This document shows, one piece after another, positions 12,794-22,106 of a DNA stretch of 49,103 nt. This DNA is from Paraphysomonas bandaiensis (taxonomy: Eukaryota; Chrysophyceae), in contig CBFFRP010000130.1 of NCBI GenBank assembly GCA_965644295.1, positions 1 through 49,103 of the forward strand, read 5' to 3'. The position numbers and the translations under genes are program-made. Each line of letters begins with the position of its first letter. Position 1 is the first letter of the stretch. Under the pieces are notes generated by a model. It did no database searches. It saw only the letters and a list, made by a program, of their open reading frames with translations, and was not told where the DNA came from.

Positions 12794-14155
12794 TTAATAC
12801 TCCTCCCCGAAGTCCTCCTCTTCACCTTCACCCTCAGCGGTCTCGGCACCGACCTCCTCGTAATCCTTCTCCAGTGCAGCAAGATCCTCACGGGCCTCGG
12901 AGAACTCTCCCTCCTCCATACCCTCACCAACATACCAGTGGACAAAGGCACGCTTGGCGTACATGAGATCGAACTTATGGTCAATGCGAGAAAGAGCTTC
13001 AGCAATAGCCGTGGTGTTGGAAACCATGCAGACAGCGCGCTGAACACGGGCAAGGTCGCCACCAGGGACAACAGTTGGGGGCTGGTAGTTGATACCGCAC
13101 TTGAATCCAGTGGGGCACCAGTCCACAAACTGAACGGTTCTCTTCGTCTTGATGGTAGCAACAGAGGCATTGACATCCTTAGGGACGACATCTCCTCTGT
13201 ACATAAGACAACAGGCCATGTACTTGCCATGACGAGGGTCGCACTTTGTCATCATGTTGCTGGGCTCGAACACTGAGTTGGTAATTTCAGCAACAGACAG
13301 CTGCTCGTGATAAGCCTTCTCAGCAGAGATAATAGGAGCATAAGAGGTAAGCATGAAGTGGATACGAGGGTAGGGCACCAAGTTCGTCTGGAACTCAGAG
13401 ATATCCACATTCAGTGCACCATCGAAACGAAGAGATGCAGTGAGGGAAGAAACAACCTGAGCAATCAGACGGTTCAAGTTAGTGTATGTGGGACGCTCAA
13501 TATCCAGGTTTCGGCGACAAACGTCGTACAGAGCCTCGTTATCGAGACAGAAGGTGCAGTCAGTGTGCTCAAGGAGAGAGTGGGTGGAGAGCACATGGTT
13601 GTAAGGCTCAACGACAGCAGTAGCCACCTGAGGAGCGGGAGTAACAGTGAAAGAAAGCTTCGACTTGCGGCCATAGTCCACAGAAAGTCTCTCCAGAAGG
13701 AGAGATCCGAGACCAGAACCCGTTCCACCGCCGGTAGCGTGAAAGATCATGAATCCCTGAAGACCGGTACAGTTGTCAGCAAGCTTGCGCACTCTGTCCA
13801 AAACGAGGTCAACAATCTCCTTGCCAATGGTGTAGTGACCTCTAGCGTAGTTGTTGGCAGCATCCTCCTTGCCACTGATCACCTGCTCAGGGTGGTACAG
13901 CTGTCTGTAGGTGCCAGTACGCACCTCGTCACATACACCAGGCTCTAAGTCAACCATCACAGCCCTGGGAACGTGCTTGCCGGCACCAGTCTCAGAGAAA
14001 AAGGTGTTAAAAGAGTCATCACCACCTCCGACAGTCTTGTCGCTGGGCATCTGGCCGTCAGGCTGGATTCCATGCTCGAGGCAGTAAAGTTCCCAGCACC
14101 CGTTACCGGCCTGAACACCAGCCTGTCCAATGTGAATAGAGAGACACTCACGCAT
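12794..14155 (-). CDS. Alpha-tubulin, array copy 6 (edge copy)
   Basis: The protein is identical to the others. A private silent change near 14072 turns the histidine-28 codon CAC into CAT, so this edge copy is slightly less homogenised. Only about 250 bp of normal upstream sequence remain before the MULE-related junction at about 14407. The rest of the usual 1.1-kb spacer is missing, so its expression could differ from the inner copies. Confidence 0.96.
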   Translation of the reverse strand: MRECLSIHIGQAGVQAGNGCWELYCLEHGIQPDGQMPSDKTVGGGDDSFNTFFSETGAGKHVPRAVMVDLEPGVCDEVRTGTYRQLYHPEQVISGKEDAANNYARGHYTIGKEIVDLVLDRVRKLADNCTGLQGFMIFHATGGGTGSGLGSLLLERLSVDYGRKSKLSFTVTPAPQVATAVVEPYNHVLSTHSLLEHTDCTFCLDNEALYDVCRRNLDIERPTYTNLNRLIAQVVSSLTASLRFDGALNVDISEFQTNLVPYPRIHFMLTSYAPIISAEKAYHEQLSVAEITNSVFEPSNMMTKCDPRHGKYMACCLMYRGDVVPKDVNASVATIKTKRTVQFVDWCPTGFKCGINYQPPTVVPGGDLARVQRAVCMVSNTTAIAEALSRIDHKFDLMYAKRAFVHWYVGEGMEEGEFSEAREDLAALEKDYEEVGAETAEGEGEEEDFGEEY

Positions 14156-14407
14156 GTTGTTGGTTGTGGTAGAGTAAGTTTACTTGCAAACGTTTGTGCT
14201 TTGTCAAGGAAACGAAAATAGTGTGTTATGTGGCAGTTGAAATCAACTTCACTGCTCCATTTTCTAAAAGAGAAACCGATACCTAAAATACCACCAGCAT
14301 GCATCTTGACCGGACACCAAAATTGAGAACTGAAATCCGAAAAATCCATCACAGTTCCAGTTCAAGCAAGAAAAACGACAGTCGTTGCGGCTACGACCAA
14401 AATATCG
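14156..14407 (-). promoter_or_regulatory. Truncated upstream region of alpha-tubulin copy 6
   Basis: This is type B spacer, including the extra A near 14218. It runs from the start codon to a sharp break after AAAATATCG. In other units CTCAAC follows; here AGCCCGG follows. It keeps the paired palindromes just upstream of the ATG. Confidence 0.75.
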
Positions 14408-14655
14408 AGCCCGGTGCCGGTTAAGACACGGCTGGGGGGTTTTGGTGGTTTGGCCAACACATATTATATAGAGGGTTTTTTGCGTACATGCATTTTCCTG
14501 CTACTGCAGCACACTCATCAGCAGCAGATAAGCCCAAGTGTAGCTAACGTATCCATCCATCAATTCGAATGTCCATCTTAATAAGTCAAATATATCCACT
14601 TATTCAGTGATGTATTGTGATCCTGTATTGGCTATGATGAGATATTATTTTACCT

Positions 14656-16870
14656 ATGCACGTGATGGAACTCTCAGAGGAAGGTCAAGTGTTTCCAGAC
14701 TTTCAATCTGTCATGAACCACATGCAACAGATAGCCAGTTGTGGAGGCGCACGTACAGGAAAACAACTGCGACGCGATCCACATGTAGCGCAAGGAAGCA
14801 ATAGAGTTACTATGATATGTATGAATCCAGCATGTGCTCGGCGTAAGCGTGATAAAGCATACTGTATGGATACTGCTGCAACTATTAAGGAGCACTATGC
14901 GTTGAGCGAGGATGGCATGAGAATCACAAGTATATATATATGTATAAACTTTTCATTATTCAGTACTTCAAGAACGAGGTGTTGAGCAACGAAAAGTTTG
15001 CAGTGATCTGAAGGATGTTGGAGTCGGTCGTCGTAATATTAGCACTACCCGCATTCAGGTGAGAAACACACACATCATTGCCATAATAGACGAACTATAA
15101 TGTTCTTGTGATGCAAGGCATTTACTACTGTAATTTTGTATGCAAATCTTATGATATGGGTGGGTGAGAGAATGTGTCATTTATTGGTATACCTATGTTT
15201 CTGTTCTTACCACTGAATGCACAAATATATGAGTCGACACAAAGATATATCGCAATGTATAAAATATAAGTGCAACTTCTGTTGGTTGATGGCATAAATG
15301 CCACGCCCGATGTGGTTAAGAAGGCTGCAGCACTCAGTCGAATTCAATTAGAAGACCAATTGGGCAGTTTTTCATTGCTAGAGCCATATCTAGAGCTGTA
15401 CAAAGAACAAAATCCCGGTGCTCATTACGAACTTCGCCGTGACGATATTACGGAGGAGTTTAGTAGCTTAGCATTTGTTTTTCCATGCGTTAAGAATTGC
15501 ATTGAACACGAGTACCTGAGGCGCATATTTGGTCTGGATGTTTCTCATATGAAGAAGATTCCCTACTGGGCGATATCATTATATGACCAATGTTTTTAAC
15601 GGTTGTTCTCAATAGTCCACGGAATACTATTTTGTACTGTTGAGATATCATTTCTACAGAGAAGTCTCCCTTTAGTCTTTGAATATCATTTGAAAGCACA
15701 CAATGCTCCAACTATCGTTGAACATTGAGATGTATGAGGTATGAGGTAAACAATACAAAAGTAACATATATATACTTCTACTATAGTGTCATAGAATCTT
15801 CATGCAAACCAATGTATGAGTACCTAAGCAAACTCAACAACTGGCAGTTATACCAAGCTGTGGCATATGTTGTAGGATTGGAAGAGTGATAATATTGTTG
15901 AAGCAATCTTCGCATGGTGCCGTGAAACAAGATTTCTGAATCCTTACATGTTTGTAAAGAAGTTTCTAGTTGATATATTAGAGAGTAATAACAGGCGGAA
16001 GGATGACATTGCTCGGTTGCAGACTGTATTCCATCACCAGGCTGAACAACACTTTCATGTAATATCGTACATGTAAATTGTGCAGTTGTAAGCTAACTGT
16101 GTTAGGTAATGTGTATAATTGCTGCTTACGTTTTAATGTTTTATACTTGATAGGATATACAGAAAAAAGTCAGACATTGTCCAATGGAGGTTCACATTCT
16201 CGATACTGTGAGCAAGCGAGGTATTGTGCATACCATCACGGATGCAGTGCATAGAAGCGAGTTGAGAAATGTGGACTTGTCTAAGTAGAAATGCGACTGT
16301 GGAAAGTACCAACAAACAGGGCTACCGCGTAAGGATGCGTGGTTTCTGCTTAAAGAGTTGTATCCAAATGGAATGCCACAAGACCTATCTTCGGAGAAAT
16401 ACTTTCATAAAGTCTGCTTTACTATGAGAGTAAAAAATATGTTTGCAGACGTGCCCAACAATTTAGAAGTTGATAATCGATTGCTATCCAAATCGTTTAG
16501 GACTATCAAAGCTCCTCTTGCTAATGATTCCAAGTCTTACAGGAGTTCGAAATGATTGACTAGCACCGGAGAAAGTTCTAGCAGGTGTTGTTGTCATATC
16601 CACGTCAGATATATTTATTCTTATACATTTATAACGTATAACAGTCAGGCTTTATTCAAAAAGCAAAAGAAACAGTGCCCGGACTGTCACCAGTGGCTCT
16701 CGCGCAAGACCCTGCATTCCACCAGTGCATGTAGCAGGCATTGTATTCGATACGGTATCAGTCCGCCTGAGGTTATTCTTTCCGGTTATATTGACGAGTT
16801 GAGTCACCCTAATGATATCGCTGAGCTATCAGAATCGCCTGCTGAAGAAACTGCAACACTTTTTAGTTAG
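14656..16870 (+). pseudogene. MULE transposase remnant, broken
   Basis: Several pieces in MULE order are visible. At 14656-14929 a FAR1-like N-terminal region has RRDPHVAQGSNR followed by CMNPAC. A probable intron (14930-14963, GT-AG) leads to an exon at 14964-15058 reading ERGVEQRKVCSDLKDVG. At 15271-15599 the piece YLELYKEQNPGAHYEL and IFGLDVSHMK matches the stretch around the first catalytic aspartate. The core that should carry the other acidic residues is missing after 15600. Fragments at about 15810-16060 match the region after the catalytic core (ETRFLNPYMFVKKF). At about 16290 a SWIM-like CDCGKYQQTGLP follows an in-frame stop, with its later Cys and His replaced by R and D. A CPDC zinc-finger-like tail ends at 16870. 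Stops and frame breaks make this non-functional. Confidence 0.7.
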
Positions 16871-17024
16871 AATATCTGGTGTATATTCCATATTTTTATG
16901 GCCGCATGTATATTATCGTCTAGTTGGGCAATTACATATCTTTAAATTTAAAGAAATGTGCCTTTGCTGCTGTTGCGTTGTTGGTCATTGATAAAATTCA
17001 TGCACGGTTATTAAAAGTCTTTTT

Positions 17025-17330
17025 ATTTAGCAATAGGCGTTAAGAACCTGCACCAATGTAGTGGCTAGTTGAATGCTAGACATACTAGTTAGACCTATAC
17101 CAGTAACTAATCAATACAATCTCTTTTATCCTACTATTTAACGCTACAGAAGCTGCTTGTGCGTCGCCGCAAGAAGCACCAAGGTGCGACCACTTCCGTT
17201 CTTAGTGTGTGTTATGAGGCTCGCCATGATCGTGTGTCCTGGGACTCACCGGCGCGTGTGATCTGGAGGTCTCCCCTTGGGATGAGACTCCACTCGCTAT
17301 ATGACTACATATACATTGTGTGCAATTTGC
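17025..17330. repeat. Structured dispersed repeat, copy A
   Basis: It begins TTTAGCAATAGGCGTTAA and contains GCTTGTGCGTCGCCGCAAG and AAGGTGCGACCACTTCCG. It is closely similar to 42743-42966 and 43116-43345, and more distantly to 27472-27935. It sits near the right end of the MULE, either nested in it or carried by it. It lacks the three-hairpin segment seen in copies B and C. Confidence 0.75.
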
Positions 17331-17623
17331 CTCGGGGACTGCCTTATGTTCCTCGCGGCAACCAGGGGAAACAGTACTATTTCATGCACGGTAGTGTTTA
17401 GTGTTTTAGACTGTACTTGACTAGCTAGAACCTTTGTCATATACTAATTATAATAATAAATGATCACATTAACCACTGCGTGTAATATTCTAGTTAGTTG
17501 AAATAACTTTTGTAATTCTGTAATCTCCTAATTTGATCTCTTTGGAGAATAAGAGTGGCTAGCACGGACTATGAATAGCCACTGCTTCACGTTGGCCTTC
17601 TTTAGCCCCCTCTAGCTGTGTCG

Positions 17624-18230
17624 ATATAGGCCTATTTAGGGCAAAGATTGCTCATTCAAAAGTATAGACTAAGGCACATAGCACATAAAATTGTATATAT
17701 ATGGATCTTGTAAATAATAACCATAACACGCTCTCTAATCTCTTTTGTTCGTGTTCAAAGGCGATTCTGGCTAAGTAGAACTGAACACAGGAGTGTATGT
17801 TGTTATCATCCTTGTATAATGTACTGGTTCATGTCGGATAGGAAGGCAGTTGTAGTACACTGTGTATTGTGGGAAGCCAGATGCAGTATAAAAAGTATAA
17901 AGCAGTACAATAGAATATAAAACACAATTTCTTATGTATAGTATCCCAATAACACTATCTATCCGTGGTGGTTATTATCAACTTGTGGCTTTTTTGCTTG
18001 ACACCAAAAGTGTAAGCAGAATGAAAGATGAAGTGAAAAATCTCTGATACAGTTCATCATCGCCTTATGTGTAATGATGCTACCAGTCAAGAGTCAAGAT
18101 ACACTCCATGCTACTTGCTTTACGACACACTACAACTGCCGTGGGAAGTTTTATACTAACAAACTAAACGTAGTAACAATATAAATATAAGAGATACTTG
18201 TTATTATACAATGCAAAATCAACGACACTC
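17624..18230. repeat. Diverged relic of a tubulin-array spacer
   Basis: From GATATAGGCCTAT onward this matches array spacer (compare 2161-2491 and then 1-290) with scattered substitutions and small indels. The match ends at the GACACTC that precedes the tubulin 3' end. There the sequence jumps to TCTAATCT, which belongs further along the spacer of the next unit. The whole tubulin coding region is therefore deleted, with CTC shared at the junction. It has the type A base at two markers and the type B base at another. Confidence 0.9.
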
Positions 18231-18462
18231 TCTAATCTTTTTTATCCGTGTTCAAAGGCGATGCTGGCTATAAGTAGAACTGAACACAGGAGTGTATGTT
18301 GCCACCCTTGTCTAAGGTACTGGCTCAAGAGGAAAGCTGACGTGACAGTACTGTGTAACAGCTGTCAATAACATTCTACACAGGACAGTTGTAGTGCACT
18401 GTGTATTTTGGGAAGACAGCTACAGTATTAAGAATAAAGCAGTTCACTAGAATATAGAATAT
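18226..18462. repeat. Second, older spacer relic
   Basis: This matches the stretch TCTAATCT... to AGAATATA of the array spacer a second time, with more substitutions and indels than the preceding relic. It marks the outermost recognisable remains of the array. The 170 bp that follow, up to the sulfotransferase stop codon, hold nothing I recognise. Confidence 0.8.
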
Positions 18463-18632
18463 TTAATTGCTCATCTTCTTAATCACAAAGCACTTTCATT
18501 ACTGGATTTATATCAAGCCTAACCGTTATTCAGTCGGTATTAATTGATTCAAATACCACCCACTAGATACAAGAATCAAATATCTGCAAAGCTTCTGACA
18601 ACGGATATGGCTGCTGCGTATCAATAACTGTG

Positions 18633-20134
18633 TTATATCAAACCGCGTTCATGTTGTAAATAAAAGTTAGCACATGATAATGAAGTAGCATACATATGCA
18701 AATCGAAGTCCATATTCACAACAGCTAAAAACTTTCTTATCATAGCATGATCAACAGCTATTTGTCGGAAAACATTCGTCGGTTTATTAGTCCCACCCCG
18801 ATGGTCCTGAGTGCTGGTAATATTCCAATTCAAATAATATTTAAGAAACTGCGGTGACATCCAGTTCATTCCTTCGAACATTGATATGAATGAAAATTTA
18901 TCTAGAAGATCCTTGGCCACCTCCAAATCTCCTTCTGAATAATCTCTGATACGTCTTTTGAGTATATTCAAATCTGGGAGTATAAATTTTTTGGGACTGT
19001 TGTGCAAGGCCGCAAAATACGAGATATCCAAATTACGCAGACATTTTTTCAAATACGCCGAAAGACTAGTCTTCTTGTTTCGAGAAGACTCTGCAGCATA
19101 CACAGACTTAGGGGAAATAGCCGGAATATTTCTGTAATCCAGAAAGTTACTTGACGAATAGCGCAATATATTAGAGTCCAATAAATTTATCCTATCAAAC
19201 AAATTTCTCGCTATATGGTCGAGATTAACATGAGATTCGTTCAGGTAAGAGGGCGCGGGAACTCCGAAATTCTCCATATAAAGTGAGAACCTTCTGGTCA
19301 GCGGATGGCGCATAGTTGTTCCAAGAGTGACGAAACCTACAGGGACTTCTTTGGGGTCGGGTAAGAACATTTCGTGACCATAGTATCGAATTTTGGTCGA
19401 ACGGATATAATTAATTTGGAATTTTTTATCACCAAACCAAAGCTCCATATCCTCACCAGATGGATTACAATTCTTCCCCATACAGTTATTATTCAGTAAG
19501 CCACCCTTCGACTTCATATATCCTATTCTCTTGTGTTTGCTGTGTGCTTTTACTGCCTGCTGAGCTGAGCGGGGCACTTTCATTCCATTTACATTAGCAA
19601 GATTACACATTGTGGTACCACCTGAAGACAGAGTAACATGTAAGTAGAATATACAAGATCATTCCCCAACATACCCCCTTTTCTAAAATGCAAGTATAAT
19701 AGAGTTCCATTGCGCAGTGTGTGAAATTCCTGCCTCAAAGACTGTTTCATTGTTTCATATTTTAGTAGCCTTTTCCCTAGTGATGTGTCTAACATTCTCT
19801 TGCCGTATTTTAGACAGGCTTGTATCTGGTGCTCTACCTTGGCATACTTCGGTTTCTTTGTCACTAACTCCACTAGTGTGCCCTGCATCTCACTCACTGA
19901 AGGGGTGAAGTGCATGACGGTATCACAGTCATCTAGAAGCTGACATGCAGTCTCCGCATTACTACACTGATTATCCTCACAAATTATGAAGCACTCTTTT
20001 AGTGAACTGAAGATACCGAAACCAGGACACGGAATGGATGAAAACTTTGATTGTCCATATATTTCAAATACAGCACTAGTTGCGCTTACGCCGGTAAAAA
20101 ATACTATCAGATATGCCAGATATTGCTGCAGCAT
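18633..20134 (-). CDS. Carbohydrate sulfotransferase-like protein, two exons
   Basis: Exons 20134..19675 and 19621..18633 join across a 53-nt GT-AG intron (GGTATGTT to TTCAG) to give 482 aa. The join creates HFRKGGGTTM at residues 149-158. This matches the PAPS 5'-phosphosulfate-binding loop of Golgi sulfotransferases, whose usual form is HxxKTGGT; here the residue after K is G rather than T. TTMRHPLTRRFSLYMENFG at about 256-274 fits the 3'-phosphate-binding motif (R-x-P-x-x-R...S). A hydrophobic N-terminus (residues 5-22) looks like a signal anchor or signal peptide, consistent with a lumenal enzyme moving sulfate from PAPS to a glycan. The substrate cannot be read from the sequence. The join restores the motif exactly, which supports the model. 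Confidence 0.72.
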
Positions 20135-20635
20135 GGCTTCTTACTTCCAGTCGTAGTTGGTCACACTACACATTGATTCAATCAAGAATAATGATAACTA
20201 GCTTGCTACTAGTAAATCACTTCTTCACATACAACTCAACTTCGTACCAGTAGTTTCAGATATCGTATCCGCAGTCAGCATCTTATGTTTTCGGAAATAT
20301 ATTGAAGCATATATTGTATATACTACGTACATACAACTACGGCTATATTACACATAATTGTTGTCTCAATATTAGAGGCATATGTGAACAAAAATATACA
20401 CAGGATACCGATACCATAATATACAGCAGAGTAGACAGTACAAACAGCAGTGAAGTATACGGTATTCCTATTGTATTTCATGGTATTCCACATAATTACG
20501 ATTAGTATGGAAATGAGATCAATTGCTTGTTCCGAGTCTACTGCACTCACTGTTGAAATGAACTGCACATACTTTACATGATATATTCTACTTAAATAAC
20601 TACTATCAGAATATCATTGTTACCCACCTGCTTCT
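20135..20635. promoter_or_regulatory. Divergent intergenic region, sulfotransferase and EI24
   Basis: This 500-bp AT-rich gap separates two divergently transcribed genes and must hold both promoters. It contains a repeat of about 80 bp (20301-20385) that recurs inverted at 23560-23645, listed separately. No other gene is visible. Confidence 0.5.
20301..20385 (+). repeat. Promoter-proximal repeat, copy 1
   Basis: The cores CAACTACGGCT and ATAATTGTTGTCTCAATATT are shared with the reverse complement of 23560-23645. This copy lies about 250-330 bp upstream of the EI24 start codon, in the same orientation relative to the gene as the other copy has to its own gene. Confidence 0.8.
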
Positions 20636-21682
20636 ATGAAATCGCTCGTGAGAATTATAAATGAGTGCGGATTTGTATTTGGAAGTGGAGTAATCGATTC
20701 GTTATCATTTCATAAAACTTTAAAGTTTTTAGTCAATTCAAATGAAATAGCTACAGATGTTGTTCAATGCATCCTTGCGAATGGAGTGTTACTGTTAGGT
20801 TCTGTGTTTTTATTCCATAAAGGACTAGCTCCGGTCACTAAACTATTACGCCAGGAGTTAGTAAATGAAGTAGATCATACTGAAATTCCAGGAATAGCCA
20901 GTCTGACTGAGTTGTCTGTATGGAGCTTTTACCATGTGTTGTGGGTATTTCCAGTTTGGGTTCTCTGCTATGTATGCTCATATAGCTGGTATCAAAGTAT
21001 TGCCCATAACTGCTACCGGCTTCAGAATGGCTCTGCCAAAGAGATCCAGGCACAGAGGGCTTTGGTTACTGGTGTATATGCTACGTTGGTTTGGGGCTGT
21101 GCCTATTTGCAAACTCTTCTTTTCGACAAACTTCTTCCTTTTATGCTCTCCCACTTGGCGAGAATGGCAACATTTCTAGCAACCTCGTCACACCTGCCAT
21201 TGGGTAGAGAATTATTCGAAACGTTGGTGGAGTTCACTGTTGCATTCCCCCTGCATGTATTATCGGTGGCTTCTCGGGCAATAGGTCTGATACTAATGAG
21301 TATTATATACGGATGGTATGGTTTTGATATGATATGGACCGCGGATGGGAAGGAACCTTATACGCGATACTCCAGAGTGGAGAAGCACTGGCTCTACTTT
21401 CTTGGGTTTGGTTGTCCGTATGTTATACTCTTCAAATCGTCTTCCTTCTTTGTCGGATACGGAATATATCTGCTTTTGTTTCCGTTTACAATAATGCTTA
21501 GCTCCCTTTCCAATCAAAGAGAAGCTTATAAGGTGGATGTCATATTGGGGCACAGCGTCGGAGAGAGTGGGCCAACGGGCCCACTTAGAGTGTTTCGAAT
21601 GTCGAGAATTTGTGTGGATTATGTGATCAAAATTGTGAACCAGCGCTTGATGAAGGGAATGAGAGTTCGTAAGCACGAGTAG
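20636..21682 (+). CDS. EI24: EI24/EPG-4 family ER membrane protein
   Basis: Single-exon ORF of 348 aa with several hydrophobic segments. It resembles the EI24 (PIG8, EPG-4) family of endoplasmic-reticulum membrane proteins, which act in autophagosome maturation and stress-linked growth control in animals. The matching blocks are VLWVFPVWVLCYVCSYSWYQSIAHNCY at about 99-125 (family pattern W-V-P-hydrophobic stretch-WYQDIA) and, near 245-300, RVEKHWLYFLGFGCPY followed by a long hydrophobic stretch and a short polar segment ending in EAY. The family has the same E-x-x-W-x-Y-F-x-G-F-G-x-P core. The start is a true ATG. A basic C-terminal tail (KGMRVRKHE) faces the cytosol in the usual topology. 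It is convergent with the next gene. Confidence 0.85.
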   Translation: MKSLVRIINECGFVFGSGVIDSLSFHKTLKFLVNSNEIATDVVQCILANGVLLLGSVFLFHKGLAPVTKLLRQELVNEVDHTEIPGIASLTELSVWSFYHVLWVFPVWVLCYVCSYSWYQSIAHNCYRLQNGSAKEIQAQRALVTGVYATLVWGCAYLQTLLFDKLLPFMLSHLARMATFLATSSHLPLGRELFETLVEFTVAFPLHVLSVASRAIGLILMSIIYGWYGFDMIWTADGKEPYTRYSRVEKHWLYFLGFGCPYVILFKSSSFFVGYGIYLLLFPFTIMLSSLSNQREAYKVDVILGHSVGESGPTGPLRVFRMSRICVDYVIKIVNQRLMKGMRVRKHE

Positions 21683-22106
21683 ATATATTCTGAGAACATA
21701 GAGTGTTTTCTATGTTGTGTATGATACTTTTGTAGTCGAGCAAATCCAGAGTTAATATATAATAATTCCTGTACATATGATGGACAGTATAAGTTTCAAG
21801 ATGGAGAAAGTTTACGACAACTCATACTTGAACAAATGAGATTACAATATTATATTACGTTGTAGGAGAATGGATAAAGAGTCAATAATACTTGCACACG
21901 AAGACACACTAATACAATAATGAAAGCATCTGAGCATAAATTATATCACAATACACAATATTTCACGGTAGCAATATAATTGATTACTGGTGACATGTAA
22001 TAGAAGTAAAAATGTATAAGATATCGATCTTTCTAGTAATAAAATAATATCAGGTAGTTATCTTGCACTCTTGATACAGTTAATCTATATCATTATGTTG
22101 GTATTA
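21683..22106. other. Convergent intergenic gap
   Basis: This 424-bp AT-rich stretch lies between the 3' ends of EI24 and the minus-strand gene that follows. It should contain both polyadenylation regions. I see no other gene or repeat. Confidence 0.5.

Larger units (their letters stand above)
1..14407. repeat. Tandem array of six alpha-tubulin units (period 2,491 bp)
   Basis: The sequence starting at 1 recurs at 2492, about 4983, about 7474, about 9966 and about 12457. Each unit is a minus-strand alpha-tubulin gene plus a spacer of about 1.13 kb. The period is 2,491 bp, except between copies 4 and 5, where one extra A (near 9235) makes it 2,492. Units differ at only a handful of sites, in spacers as well as genes, which indicates ongoing homogenisation by unequal exchange or gene conversion. 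The window starts inside a spacer, so at least part of another unit lies to the left. The last unit breaks at about 14407, where foreign DNA begins about 250 bp upstream of the copy 6 start codon. Confidence 0.97.
14408..17622 (+). mobile_element. Degenerate Mutator-like (MULE) transposon inside the tubulin array
   Basis: This foreign block separates intact array from array relics. Near its left end is GACACGGCT followed by a G-run and TTGGCCAAC (14425-14458). Near its right end the inverted counterpart reads GTTGGCC, then CCCCC, then AGCTGTGTC (17591-17622), an imperfect terminal inverted repeat of about 35 bp. Inside are broken MULE transposase parts (14656-16870) and one copy of a structured dispersed repeat (about 17025-17330). 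Compared with an intact spacer, about 210 bp of host sequence are missing at the insertion point. I found no clean target-site duplication. Confidence 0.6.
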
